DNA of 16,156 nt from an uncultured Pseudomonadota bacterium (GTDB lineage: Bacteria > Myxococcota_A > UBA9042 > CAIXZC01). Numbering within the stretch: position 1 is the first letter of the stretch; each line of letters opens with the position of its first letter. The stretch is from positions 1-16,156 of the forward strand of contig CALGBT010000656.1 of the NCBI GenBank assembly GCA_937884235.1, read 5' to 3'. Positions 8,253 to 14,400 of the stretch are shown here, in pieces. Position numbers and translations under genes: made by a program. Below the pieces are notes generated by a model that saw nothing but the letters and a program-made list of their open reading frames with translations, was not told the DNA's origin and ran no database searches.

Positions 8253-9374
8253 ATGGTCCGCCCAAGTCTGTTTTCGGTGCTACTCCTGCTGGTTTGTTCA
8301 TCGGCCTTTGCCCAGGGAGCCGACACTCTCTCTGGCGGTACCGGTGACGTCAAGTCGGGCACGGTGGCCAAGGAGCCTGCCGCGGCTGATGGCTCGCAGC
8401 CCTCTGCGGCCACCCCGGAGGGCAAGGATTGTCATGGTCCCCTCTACTATCGGCTCAAGGAGGAGGATCGGGTCAATCGTGAGAGGGAGACGTCCTTTGG
8501 GGTGATGGAGGCGTTTGTGCACAGCACCTCAAAGGTCCTCTACCCCGCGCAGAAGGCGGAGCTTGATCAGTTATTTGCCGAGCAGCAAAAGACCCATGCC
8601 CAATGTCTACAGGAGCACCCGCAACCGGCCACATTGTGTTTGGCGATGGCGCGCCGAGATGCTGGTCTCTGCCAATACCAGCCTTCGCCGGAGCAGCAGC
8701 AGTGGTGCAACCACCTGCTCCTTGCCTACGAGGCCGTGACAACTCGGAATGCGGCGCCCTGCGGGAAGATCAATCTTGCTGCGGAGCGGGCCCTGTGCGA
8801 GTTCGTGGTGGCGGGTGATTTCAATTGCCAGCAACTTGACGGCGAGATGGCGGCTGCGTGCGAAGCACTGGCAGCGGCGCTTTCCGGTGCCCAACTGCCC
8901 GCTGACATGCCGGAGGAGGCTCGCAGCGCGCTGCAGTGGATAGTGGCAGTCAAGCGACAGGAGAGTGCGTCCTGCGATGCCCTGTCTGACGACGCAGATC
9001 GCAGTGCTTGTAAGGCTTTGCTCAAGGCCGATCCGGCCATCTGTCCCTCGGTGCGCCCCCTGGAAGAATACGTTGACGGCGATTTCTCCTGCCGTCAGCC
9101 GCTGCTGTACAAGGCTGAGCATCCGGCGGCCTGGGGCAACCTGGTGGCGCTGACGGTGGCCACAGCGATGGCCGGTCCGGGGCAGTGCGAAGTGTCTCTC
9201 GACCTGTTGGAGAATGGTCAGAAGCGCACAATGAAGGCGGACGATGCCTCCCTCGCCGGGAACGGGGACTATGAGCACTATCATCTCTTCACCGGGCAGG
9301 GCCGGCTTATTGATGTGCGGGTGAGTTGCCGCTGGTCTCCGCCCGGCGCTTCCCCCGGAGGAGACCAGCGCTGA
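8253..9374 (+). CDS. secreted Cys-rich protein of unknown function
   Basis: A 373-residue protein from ATG 8253 with AGGAGG 5-10 bases upstream. Residues 1-20 are a signal peptide (LLLLVCSSAFA, cleavage before QG), then an Ala/Gly/Ser-rich linker to about 57. The mature chain has 15 cysteines (60, 118, 129, 140, 152, 170, 182, 192, 203, 241, 253, 264, 280, 312, 359). Three pairs have exactly the same C-x11-C spacing (140/152, 170/182, 241/253), each preceded by a small-residue turn (DAGLC, NAAPC, ESASC), indicating a short disulfide-linked helical repeat. Cysteines, signal peptide and position after an outer-membrane barrel gene suggest a periplasmic or surface protein of the same unit. I do not recognise the family. 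The last codons (SPGGDQR, stop) lie in the 23-base direct repeat that recurs at 15793. Confidence 0.75.
   Translation: MVRPSLFSVLLLLVCSSAFAQGADTLSGGTGDVKSGTVAKEPAAADGSQPSAATPEGKDCHGPLYYRLKEEDRVNRERETSFGVMEAFVHSTSKVLYPAQKAELDQLFAEQQKTHAQCLQEHPQPATLCLAMARRDAGLCQYQPSPEQQQWCNHLLLAYEAVTTRNAAPCGKINLAAERALCEFVVAGDFNCQQLDGEMAAACEALAAALSGAQLPADMPEEARSALQWIVAVKRQESASCDALSDDADRSACKALLKADPAICPSVRPLEEYVDGDFSCRQPLLYKAEHPAAWGNLVALTVATAMAGPGQCEVSLDLLENGQKRTMKADDASLAGNGDYEHYHLFTGQGRLIDVRVSCRWSPPGASPGGDQR
9330..9370 (+). terminator. strong hairpin at the 3' end of the Cys-rich gene (possible terminator)
   Basis: CGCTGGTCTCC (9330-9340) and GGAGACCAGCG (9360-9370) are perfect 11-base complements around a 19-base GC-rich loop, ending 2 bases before the stop codon TGA (9372-9374). 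No clear T-run follows (only CCTTTAG about 15 bases later), so it may be a factor-assisted terminator or an RNA-stabilising element. Its right arm lies in the 23-base direct repeat; the copy at 15793 has no matching left arm. Confidence 0.5.
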
Positions 9375-9385
9375 TCTGCGGCTGC
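9363..9385 (+). repeat. 23-base direct repeat, left copy (candidate attachment or insertion junction)
   Basis: The 23 bases beginning GACCAGCGCTGATCTGCGG and ending CTGC are identical to 15793-15815. Extending left for 15 bases, 11 match. The copy spans the last codons and stop of the Cys-rich gene, the typical site of 3'-end integration. The core contains the 8-base palindrome CAGCGCTG. Confidence 0.7.
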
Positions 9386-9483
9386 CTTTAGTCTCTTCGA
9401 TTTACATCCCTCGCCGCATCGAGAAAACGATTTGCCACTCATCCCCTGCCAAGCCCACGTAGCTGCAACTAATTATCAGTATT

Positions 9484-9493
9484 CCCCCCCCCC
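9484..9493 (+). repeat. C10 homopolymer tract
   Basis: Ten consecutive C residues lie 22 bases upstream of the TTGACG element. Tracts of this length are prone to slipped-strand length changes, and in other bacteria upstream tracts can alter promoter strength. Whether it varies here is unknown. Confidence 0.7.
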
Positions 9494-9515
9494 GGATTTT
9501 CCGATAGAAAACCCC

Positions 9516-9544
9516 TTGACGTCGATATGTGGCGCCTATATTCT
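9516..9544 (+). promoter_or_regulatory. predicted sigma70-type promoter for the regulator and lipoprotein genes
   Basis: TTGACG at 9516-9521 (5 of 6 matches to TTGACA) is followed after 17 bases by TATTCT at 9539-9544 (4 of 6), or after 15 bases by TATATT at 9537-9542 (5 of 6). The expected start near 9550 falls on the operator-like dyad at 9548-9561. The local sequence is more AT-rich than the surroundings. Confidence 0.5.
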
Positions 9545-9547
9545 TTC

Positions 9548-9561
9548 TCTGTACCGACAGA
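9548..9561. promoter_or_regulatory. operator-like dyad TCTGT-ACCG-ACAGA
   Basis: A perfect inverted repeat with 5-base arms contains GTACCGAC at 9551-9558, at the predicted transcription start. The same 8-mer recurs at 9592-9599 and, reversed, at 12388-12395, and I saw no other copy in the window. The position suits autoregulation by the LuxR-type protein encoded next; this is inferred. Confidence 0.4.
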
Positions 9562-9591
9562 CTATTTGCTGCTTGCTTGCCTTCTCTCGAA

Positions 9592-9599
9592 GTACCGAC
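9592..9599. promoter_or_regulatory. second GTACCGAC element
   Basis: A direct repeat of the element at 9551, 41 bases away, which is close to four helical turns and so on the same face of the DNA. Both copies follow a similar pyrimidine-rich stretch (TTCTTTCTCT and CTTCTCTCGAA). Confidence 0.35.
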
Positions 9600-9681
9600 G
9601 GCCGAAGCGGGCTGTGGCATTACGGATAGGCTGGATGCGCGAGACATCCACTCTTGGCGTGACCTGGGACGGAGGTACTTG

Positions 9682-10386
9682 ATGGAAGAGAAGCACTCCG
9701 CTATGATTGTCTCCTGGACGAAGTTGTTGGGAGCGGCCGTGCGCAGAGTGGTGCAGAGTCAGCCAACGTTCCACGTGGTGGGGGTTGAACGACCGGACGA
9801 GTTGAAGTCCGCCGCCTGGAAACACCACCGGCTTGACGCCGTGGTACTGGCAGGCCTCGACGCTCCTCGACCGCAGGGGCCTGCCATTGCAGCGGTGCTG
9901 GAGGAGTTGCATGATCTCGACCCATCGGTTCCGGTCGTGGCCCTCGTGCCTGATGAATGTCTCTGCATGCACTTTCTGCATGGAATCGTCCGCCTGGGGG
10001 CCGCGTCCTGCCTCGAATGGCAGGTGGATGAAAGAGACTTCCTGAACTGCCTGCACAGTGTCTCCAAAGGCAGCTTGCACCATGGTCCCAGGACCAGTGA
10101 GCTGCTCTTGGAGTATGCAACGTGGACCAATGAAAGGGGCACTCGGGGCTCTGGTCGCCAGTTGACGCCAAAGGAACGGGAGGTGGCGGAGTTATTGCTC
10201 CAATCGCTGACGATAGCCCAGATTGCTCAACGTCTGGGACGCGCGATAGGCACGATCCAGACGCATTGCAAACGGCTGTACGAGAAGCTTGGAATATCCG
10301 ACCGGGTTGGCCTCTACCGATGGTGGGTCACCTGCGGACACGGGGGTCCCGGTTCGGACTCCAGTAGCTACAGGAGGAGACCATGA
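9682..10386 (+). CDS. LuxR/NarL-type regulator with degenerate receiver domain
   Basis: ATG 9682 is chosen for the GGAGG 7-11 bases upstream, giving 234 residues, normal for a NarL/FixJ-type regulator. Residues about 8-125 follow a receiver layout (MIVSWTKLLGAAVRRVV, LDAVVLAGLDAP, VPVVALVP, RLGAASCLEW). However, the acidic pair after strand 1 is SW, the phospho-acceptor position in DAVVLAG is Ala/Gly, the Thr/Ser of ALT is Val and the Lys of LLKD is absent. Residues about 157-214 are a GerE/LuxR helix-turn-helix (LTPKEREVAELLLQSLTIAQIAQRLG, then TIQTHCKRLYEKLGI). It probably binds DNA as a dimer without phosphorylation, controlled by ligand, protein partner or abundance. The stop overlaps the next start (ATGA, 4 bases), so it is translationally coupled to the lipoprotein. 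It is the only obvious regulator of the cassette. Confidence 0.85.
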   Translation: MEEKHSAMIVSWTKLLGAAVRRVVQSQPTFHVVGVERPDELKSAAWKHHRLDAVVLAGLDAPRPQGPAIAAVLEELHDLDPSVPVVALVPDECLCMHFLHGIVRLGAASCLEWQVDERDFLNCLHSVSKGSLHHGPRTSELLLEYATWTNERGTRGSGRQLTPKEREVAELLLQSLTIAQIAQRLGRAIGTIQTHCKRLYEKLGISDRVGLYRWWVTCGHGGPGSDSSSYRRRP

Positions 10387-12245
10387 GAGTTTCATGCCTG
10401 GTCACGACGGCAGTCCTGCTATTCCCCGCCTGCTCCAACAGCAACGGTCCGTCGTTGACATACGAGGAAGTGAATCGGCAGGCCGATCAGGTGGTCCGGG
10501 GAGAGATACCAGCCCGCCACGATGGCCCGGCAGATACCCGTCCGGATTGCGGCAAATGCGCCTGGGACCGGACCTGTTCTCCGGATGGTGAATGCGTACC
10601 TTACGGGTGCGAATCGAGCAAGGACTGCCCTGCCGGAGATCTGGTGTGTGACCAGGACACGGGCGAATGCGTCCAGTGTATCGGTCCGGAAGACTGCCCC
10701 GATGAACTCTTCTGCGGCGCCGACCATCGCTGCCACGAGACCCATTTCTGCGAATCGGACAAAGAGTGCAAGGACTACGACCTGGTCTGCGACAAGGATG
10801 CCGGGAAATGCGTGGAGTGTCTCACCGTAGTTGAATGCACCGACGGAGAGTACTGTGAGCAGGGCTTCTGCCTGGCCGCGGCGTGTGAGGTCGGTGCGAG
10901 CAAGTGTGTCGGCAACACGGTCCACGGCTGCCCGGAGGGGAAGTCGTGGACCGTTGCCCAGGCCTGCACCGACAAGGAGTACTGCGAGGAAGGGGAGTGC
11001 AAGGACCTTGCCTGCGAGCCGGGAGCAGGCTGGTGCCAGGGCGACATCTACGCGCTCTGTGCAGCAGACGGCAAATCCGTCAAGCTTGAAGAGGACTGTG
11101 CGGCAACCGGCAAGCACTGTACCAGTCTCGGATGTGGCGACTGTGCGCCGCAATGCGTTGGCAAGGAGTGCGGCGACGACGGCTGCGGAGGGAATTGCGG
11201 TGCGTGCAGCCAGGACGAGAACTGCGTGGCAGGGGAGTGCGTGGCGAAATGCGGCGATGCCACGTGCAGCGCTGCCGAAGGCGAGTCCTGTGAATCATGT
11301 CCGACCGATTGCGGTGAATGTCCCGGAGCCTGCGACCCAGCCTGCGATGCTGACCGCGAGGAGTGCCTTGAGGCGGTGACCGGAGAATGGGTCTGCGCGG
11401 CCAAACCAGTTACCATCCCTGCCGGGGAGTTCTGGATGGGATGTAACAACTGCGAGGGGTCAGAGGTGATGGAGGAATCATGCAAGAAACAGGAGCATCC
11501 CTACCACCTGGTCTATCTTGATGAGTACGCCATCGGGCGGACCGAGGTGACTGCAAACCAGCTTCTTTCGTGCCTTTCACTCGGCGGTTGTCCGTCCTCC
11601 AAAGCAGAAGAGAACGAATGCTATGGTGTCCAATACGCGGCATGGACGTGGAAAGAAGAAGGCCTGGGGGACCACCCGGCCAATTGTGTAGCCAAGTCTC
11701 AGGCGAAAGAGTACTGCGCTTGGTTGGGACAGACACTTTGCACTGAAGCTCAGTGGGAGAAGGGCGCACGAGGAGGATGCGAGGAGAACGGTGGTGCGTC
11801 AAAGTGCAAGAATCAGAGTCGGAAATACCCTTGGGGAAACGAGCAACCTGCATGCTCACTCACCGTCTTCTGGTCATGCGAAGGAGCCACGAAGAGTGCT
11901 TGCTCGGCCTCTCCGGCCGGGGACAGCCCTTACGGCCTATGTGATATGGCGGGCAACCTGTACGAGTGGGTCCTAGACTCCTACGCTGCAGATTTCTACT
12001 GCTCGGGCGACGATGCCTGCACCGAGCCAACCGAGAATTGCTCCTCGTGTCCGCAATGCGGAACGTGGCCCGGTGCCCCGGAACCTTGGAGCAACCCCTT
12101 CTTCGAACTCGGCGGCGCACTTCCGATTGCCCGAGGGGGAAGCTTCACGCATTGGGGCGACGACTCTGTCAGTGTTTCTCGGAGGGCGCCAACCTCTGCG
12201 GTTCGCTCAGTCAATGCCGGCTTCCGCTGCTGCTACGCGAAGTAG
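10383..12245 (+). CDS. Cys-rich lipoprotein with C-terminal FGE-sulfatase (SUMF1/EgtB/PvdO) fold
   Basis: A 620-residue protein from ATG 10383, with AGGAGG 6-11 bases upstream inside the regulator gene. Residues 1-17 look like a lipoprotein signal (AVLLFPAC, lipidated Cys17; Phe at -3 is unusual). Residues about 55-340 are a Cys-rich region of short repeats (C-x-x-x-x-C-x-D types, DLVCD-D-GECV twice), including CAPQCVGKECGDDGCGGNC (254-272). Residues about 343-618 match the FGE-sulfatase domain: IPAGEFWMG, IGRTEVT, TEAQWEKGARGG, YPWGNEQP, GLCDMAGNLYEWV, ARGGSF, NAGFRC. The two copper-binding catalytic cysteines of true FGE, expected just after RGGSF, are absent (FTHWGDDSVSVSRR), so sulfatase activation is unlikely. 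Such domains are also binding modules or other oxidases. A surface adhesion or sensing role is inferred. Confidence 0.85.
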   Translation: MRVSCLVTTAVLLFPACSNSNGPSLTYEEVNRQADQVVRGEIPARHDGPADTRPDCGKCAWDRTCSPDGECVPYGCESSKDCPAGDLVCDQDTGECVQCIGPEDCPDELFCGADHRCHETHFCESDKECKDYDLVCDKDAGKCVECLTVVECTDGEYCEQGFCLAAACEVGASKCVGNTVHGCPEGKSWTVAQACTDKEYCEEGECKDLACEPGAGWCQGDIYALCAADGKSVKLEEDCAATGKHCTSLGCGDCAPQCVGKECGDDGCGGNCGACSQDENCVAGECVAKCGDATCSAAEGESCESCPTDCGECPGACDPACDADREECLEAVTGEWVCAAKPVTIPAGEFWMGCNNCEGSEVMEESCKKQEHPYHLVYLDEYAIGRTEVTANQLLSCLSLGGCPSSKAEENECYGVQYAAWTWKEEGLGDHPANCVAKSQAKEYCAWLGQTLCTEAQWEKGARGGCEENGGASKCKNQSRKYPWGNEQPACSLTVFWSCEGATKSACSASPAGDSPYGLCDMAGNLYEWVLDSYAADFYCSGDDACTEPTENCSSCPQCGTWPGAPEPWSNPFFELGGALPIARGGSFTHWGDDSVSVSRRAPTSAVRSVNAGFRCCYAK

Positions 12246-12504
12246 TGCCCGGCCAGGGCTGAGAGCCTGAACCTTGCGCCTCAAGCAACCTGTGTTGTCA
12301 CCTACGACACCACCATCTCGGACGGGGCCAATCGATTGCAGCGATGAGTTGGGATTCAGGCATTTCGCCACAATCACCTGGGAACTCGTCGGTACCGCGA
12401 GTTTGATACCCACGAAGACCGCGTTCGCGGTATTCCCACACCCACTCAGCTACGGCATAGTCAAACCTGACGGGACTTTTCTTTCTGCTGCAAAGGAGGA
12501 ACAC
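12246..12504. other. 259-base gap, probable leader of the small-protein cluster
   Basis: The reading frame of the next gene stays open back to 12274, but AAGGAGG at 12493-12499 clearly sets the start at 12505, so I read this as untranslated. It contains small hairpins after the lipoprotein stop (GCCC-GGCCA-GGGC, 12247-12259), an imperfect inverted repeat GTGTTGTC/GACACCAC (12292-12313), a GTCGGTAC-containing dyad (12383-12403) and the stem ACCGC-GTTC-GCGGT (12418-12431). I see no good -35/-10 pair. The cluster may be read through from upstream or from an activator-dependent promoter. Confidence 0.5.
12383..12403. promoter_or_regulatory. operator-like dyad containing GTCGGTAC
   Basis: Arms AACTCG and CGAGTT flank TCGGTACCG, which includes the palindrome CGGTACCG. 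GTCGGTAC (12388-12395) is the reverse complement of the GTACCGAC elements in front of the regulator gene. It lies about 100 bases upstream of the first small gene, consistent with control of both units by the same protein; this is inferred. Confidence 0.4.
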
Positions 12505-12900
12505 ATGGCTGTCACAATCGAGCTGTTGCCACTTTCTACTATCGAGAAAGCGGATCCGACACCAGTCTATCAGGACACTTCGGACACTATCGACACCAGT
12601 CGCTACACTTCTGCTGTAATCGCTTCACGCGTCCTCCGGCTCAGCGACGACGAAACGTTCGTACCCGTTGGAAGCCTGCAGATCGAGGGGTCTGACGATG
12701 GTCAGAACTTCGTACCGATTTCAGGAATCACAGTGACGCACGCTGATGTTCCAACTTCGAAGCGGGTCCACCTCAACCGAAATGTACGCCCTGGAGACAA
12801 CGAGTACTTGTGGCGGTTCCTGCGATGGGTGGTCACCCCCACTCCATCCTCTGGAGACAACCTCGAGTTCTGCGGCCGTGTAACAGTGGTACTCAAATAG
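12505..12900 (+). CDS. small leaderless beta-rich protein, paralogue 1
   Basis: A 131-residue protein from ATG 12505 with AAGGAGG ending 5 bases upstream. There is no signal peptide, membrane segment or recognised domain. The sequence is strand-rich: VIASRVLRL, SLQIEGSDDGQNFVPI, and a C-terminal half RFLRWVV then EFCGRVTVVLK. The last two elements recur in the three following genes (aromatic-x-RW, then a single Cys within the last strand), making this the most diverged member of a four-gene family. The segment L-x-I-E-G-S-D-D-G-x-x-F is reminiscent of beta-sandwich ligand-binding or phage structural proteins, but that is only a pattern impression. The gap to the next ATG is 12 bases. Confidence 0.75.
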   Translation: MAVTIELLPLSTIEKADPTPVYQDTSDTIDTSRYTSAVIASRVLRLSDDETFVPVGSLQIEGSDDGQNFVPISGITVTHADVPTSKRVHLNRNVRPGDNEYLWRFLRWVVTPTPSSGDNLEFCGRVTVVLK

Positions 12901-12912
12901 GAGGCAATGAAC

Positions 12913-13485
12913 ATGGACTTCACCAAGAGAAACAGCATCTGGGCCCCGCCACCGCAGCCAGGCGGACGCCGAATCGCGATGCCCAACTGGTCAGGCATAA
13001 GTTCACCCAGTGGCCTGGCGGTCCCCGGTCAACCCCGGCTCATCAGGTTTCAGCCGTTGATTACGGTGATGGTTCCCGACAGTACTGCGGCGGAAGCCAG
13101 CGCAATCCAGCCGTTCTCTGGCTGGTTCGACGGTGCCGACATCACTGAAGTCCACTTCAAGGTGGAGGTGCTACAGACGGTGACCGTTAAGCTCGTGCTG
13201 GAATCGGCCCCCACCATTGACCCGGATGTCGACCAATGGGACGAACTTGCGAGTTGGACTGCGCCGACAACCAACCCTCCCGAGCCCGACTACGACATCC
13301 TCACCGCGGTCTCCTCGAGTGAATTTGATGGCGCCGGAAGTGCGCCGGTCTTCAGGAGCAGCTTCAGCCGGTACATCCGCTGGCGCGTCGAGAAGAACGG
13401 CGCCGCCGGACGCGTGTGCTTCCGCATCAAGGCGTTGACAGGCTCGAGCTTCACGCAGTTCGCAGAGAAGCCGCGCGTAATATGA
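12913..13485 (+). CDS. small leaderless beta-rich protein, paralogue 2 (longest)
   Basis: ATG 12913 is preferred over ATG 12907 because AGGAGG (12899-12904, overlapping the previous stop) is 8 bases from the former and only 2 from the latter; this gives 190 residues. An N-terminal Pro/Arg-rich extension (about 1-40, WAPPPQPGGRR) has no equivalent in paralogues 1, 3 and 4 but recalls the Pro-rich start of the 434-residue protein downstream. Family landmarks are QPLITV (47-52), IQPFSGW (65-71), LVLESA (94-99), W-D-E-L-A-S-W (109-115), YIRWRV (154-159) and VCF (168-170), followed by a short extra tail. There is no signal peptide. Function unknown. Confidence 0.75.
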   Translation: MDFTKRNSIWAPPPQPGGRRIAMPNWSGISSPSGLAVPGQPRLIRFQPLITVMVPDSTAAEASAIQPFSGWFDGADITEVHFKVEVLQTVTVKLVLESAPTIDPDVDQWDELASWTAPTTNPPEPDYDILTAVSSSEFDGAGSAPVFRSSFSRYIRWRVEKNGAAGRVCFRIKALTGSSFTQFAEKPRVI

Positions 13486-13520
13486 GTGGCTGTAGCAATC
13501 AAGAGAGGAGAGGTTCCAGG

Positions 13521-13955
13521 ATGGGAGAGACCAGGCCAATGCAGCCGTTGATCACGGTGAAGGGGAAGAAGGAGGGCTCGGGCACTGTCTATGCTCACAA
13601 CGTCATTCAGCCAGCGCCCGGGTGGCTGCACATGCCGGATGCGAAGAGCGCGGTATTCCACGTGAACATACTGGCCCTTGACGGTGAGAGCGGTGACCCC
13701 GATCGAATGCCCGGGTTGCTCATCGAAACCGCCGCCTCCGCGGCCGGACCGTGGTGGGAGATCGCGCGTTGGGAAACGCCCGGCGATGTGCCGGTCAACG
13801 ATGTGGTCGGTGCGTCCGGCCGTGCCCCCGGTTTCGCTGCTGACTATACGAATTATGTCGAGCGCTTCGTCCGCTGGAGGATAGATGCTTCTGCGCTCAC
13901 CGAGTTCGACGACGAGTGGGCGCTCTGCTTCGCCATCGATGTGACGCTCAAGTAG
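13521..13955 (+). CDS. small leaderless beta-rich protein, paralogue 3
   Basis: A 144-residue protein. ATG 13521 is chosen because AGGAGAGG lies 7 bases upstream and the start MGETR is shared with the next gene; a longer frame from 13416 overlaps the previous gene. Landmarks are QPLITVKG (8-15), IQPAPGW (29-35), VFHVNILAL (45-53), LLIETAASAAGPWWEIARW (66-84), PGDVPVNDVVG (87-97), YVERFVRWRI (112-121) and ALCFAIDVTLK (134-144). The S-x-x-GPWW segment followed by a short loop and strand suggests a compact beta-sandwich. It is closest to paralogue 4, so the pair looks like a recent tandem duplication. No signal peptide and only one Cys, unlike the exported Cys-rich proteins around it. Confidence 0.8.
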   Translation: MGETRPMQPLITVKGKKEGSGTVYAHNVIQPAPGWLHMPDAKSAVFHVNILALDGESGDPDRMPGLLIETAASAAGPWWEIARWETPGDVPVNDVVGASGRAPGFAADYTNYVERFVRWRIDASALTEFDDEWALCFAIDVTLK

Positions 13956-13986
13956 TGTGGTTGAAAAGAGAAGAGGAGGAATCCCC

Positions 13987-14388
13987 ATGGGCGAGACTCG
14001 CAGTTTGCAGTCGCTGATTACGGTGAAGGGCGAGAAGGGAGGTGGCAACGTCGTGCAACCGGTGCCGGGCTGGGGCCAGTCAAAGGGCTATGCGGATGGC
14101 GTGTTCCACATGCACATACTGGCCCTGGAAGCTTCCAGCGGTGTCCCCAAGCTGGCGCTCGAATCGGCGGCGTCGCCAACCGGTCCCTGGTGGGAGATAG
14201 CAAGCTGGAATACCCCGGGCAACGTGCCTGTCAACGAGGTGATAGGGGTTTCGACCACTGCCCCGGCATTCGATACCAGTCCGAACTATCTGGAGCGCTA
14301 CTTTCGCTGGAAGATAGACGTCAGCGGCTTGACGAGCGCAACCGATACCTTCGCGCTGTGCTTCGGCATCTGCGTGACGTTGAAATAG
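13987..14388 (+). CDS. small leaderless beta-rich protein, paralogue 4
   Basis: A 133-residue protein from ATG 13987 with AGGAGGA 7 bases upstream. It aligns with paralogue 3 over its whole length: MGETR start, QSLITVKG, VQPVPGW, VFHMHILALE, LALESAASPTGPWWEIASW, PGNVPVNEVIG, YLERYFRWKI and ALCFGICVTLK. The main difference is a shorter loop after LITVKG and one extra Cys near the end. The strict conservation of PGW, GPWWEIA, P-x-N-V/D-VPVN and RW suggests these residues form a binding face or core. The gap to the next ATG is 12 bases, consistent with an operon. Function unknown. Confidence 0.8.
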   Translation: MGETRSLQSLITVKGEKGGGNVVQPVPGWGQSKGYADGVFHMHILALEASSGVPKLALESAASPTGPWWEIASWNTPGNVPVNEVIGVSTTAPAFDTSPNYLERYFRWKIDVSGLTSATDTFALCFGICVTLK

Positions 14389-14400
14389 AGGAGGTGGGTA

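Larger units (their letters stand above)
9375..9681. other. 307-base intergenic regulatory region
   Basis: No convincing gene is seen. It holds the right part of the direct repeat, a run of ten C (9484-9493), a sigma70-like promoter near 9516-9544, two copies of GTACCGAC (9551 and 9592) and the GGAGG ribosome site at 9671-9675 for the regulator. A frame open through part of this stretch (from 9529) is in phase with the regulator but has no ribosome site and would start before the predicted transcription start. Confidence 0.6.

Noticed and set aside
9529..9681. 51-codon extension of the regulator
   Set aside because: Its start lies inside the predicted promoter, and the extra residues are not part of a receiver fold; GGAGG marks ATG 9682.
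10436..11400. Tandem Cys repeats in the lipoprotein gene as a CRISPR-like or satellite DNA repeat
   Set aside because: The repetition is at protein level (Cys spacing), not nucleotide level, and there are no regular repeats with spacers.
12274..12504. N-terminal extension of the first small protein from a TTG at 12274
   Set aside because: A near-perfect AAGGAGG sits 5 bases before ATG 12505, while nothing resembling a ribosome site precedes 12274; the extension does not match the paralogues.
13416..13520. Longer start of paralogue 3 overlapping paralogue 2
   Set aside because: The MGETR start shared with paralogue 4 and the AGGAGAGG before 13521 decide for the short form.
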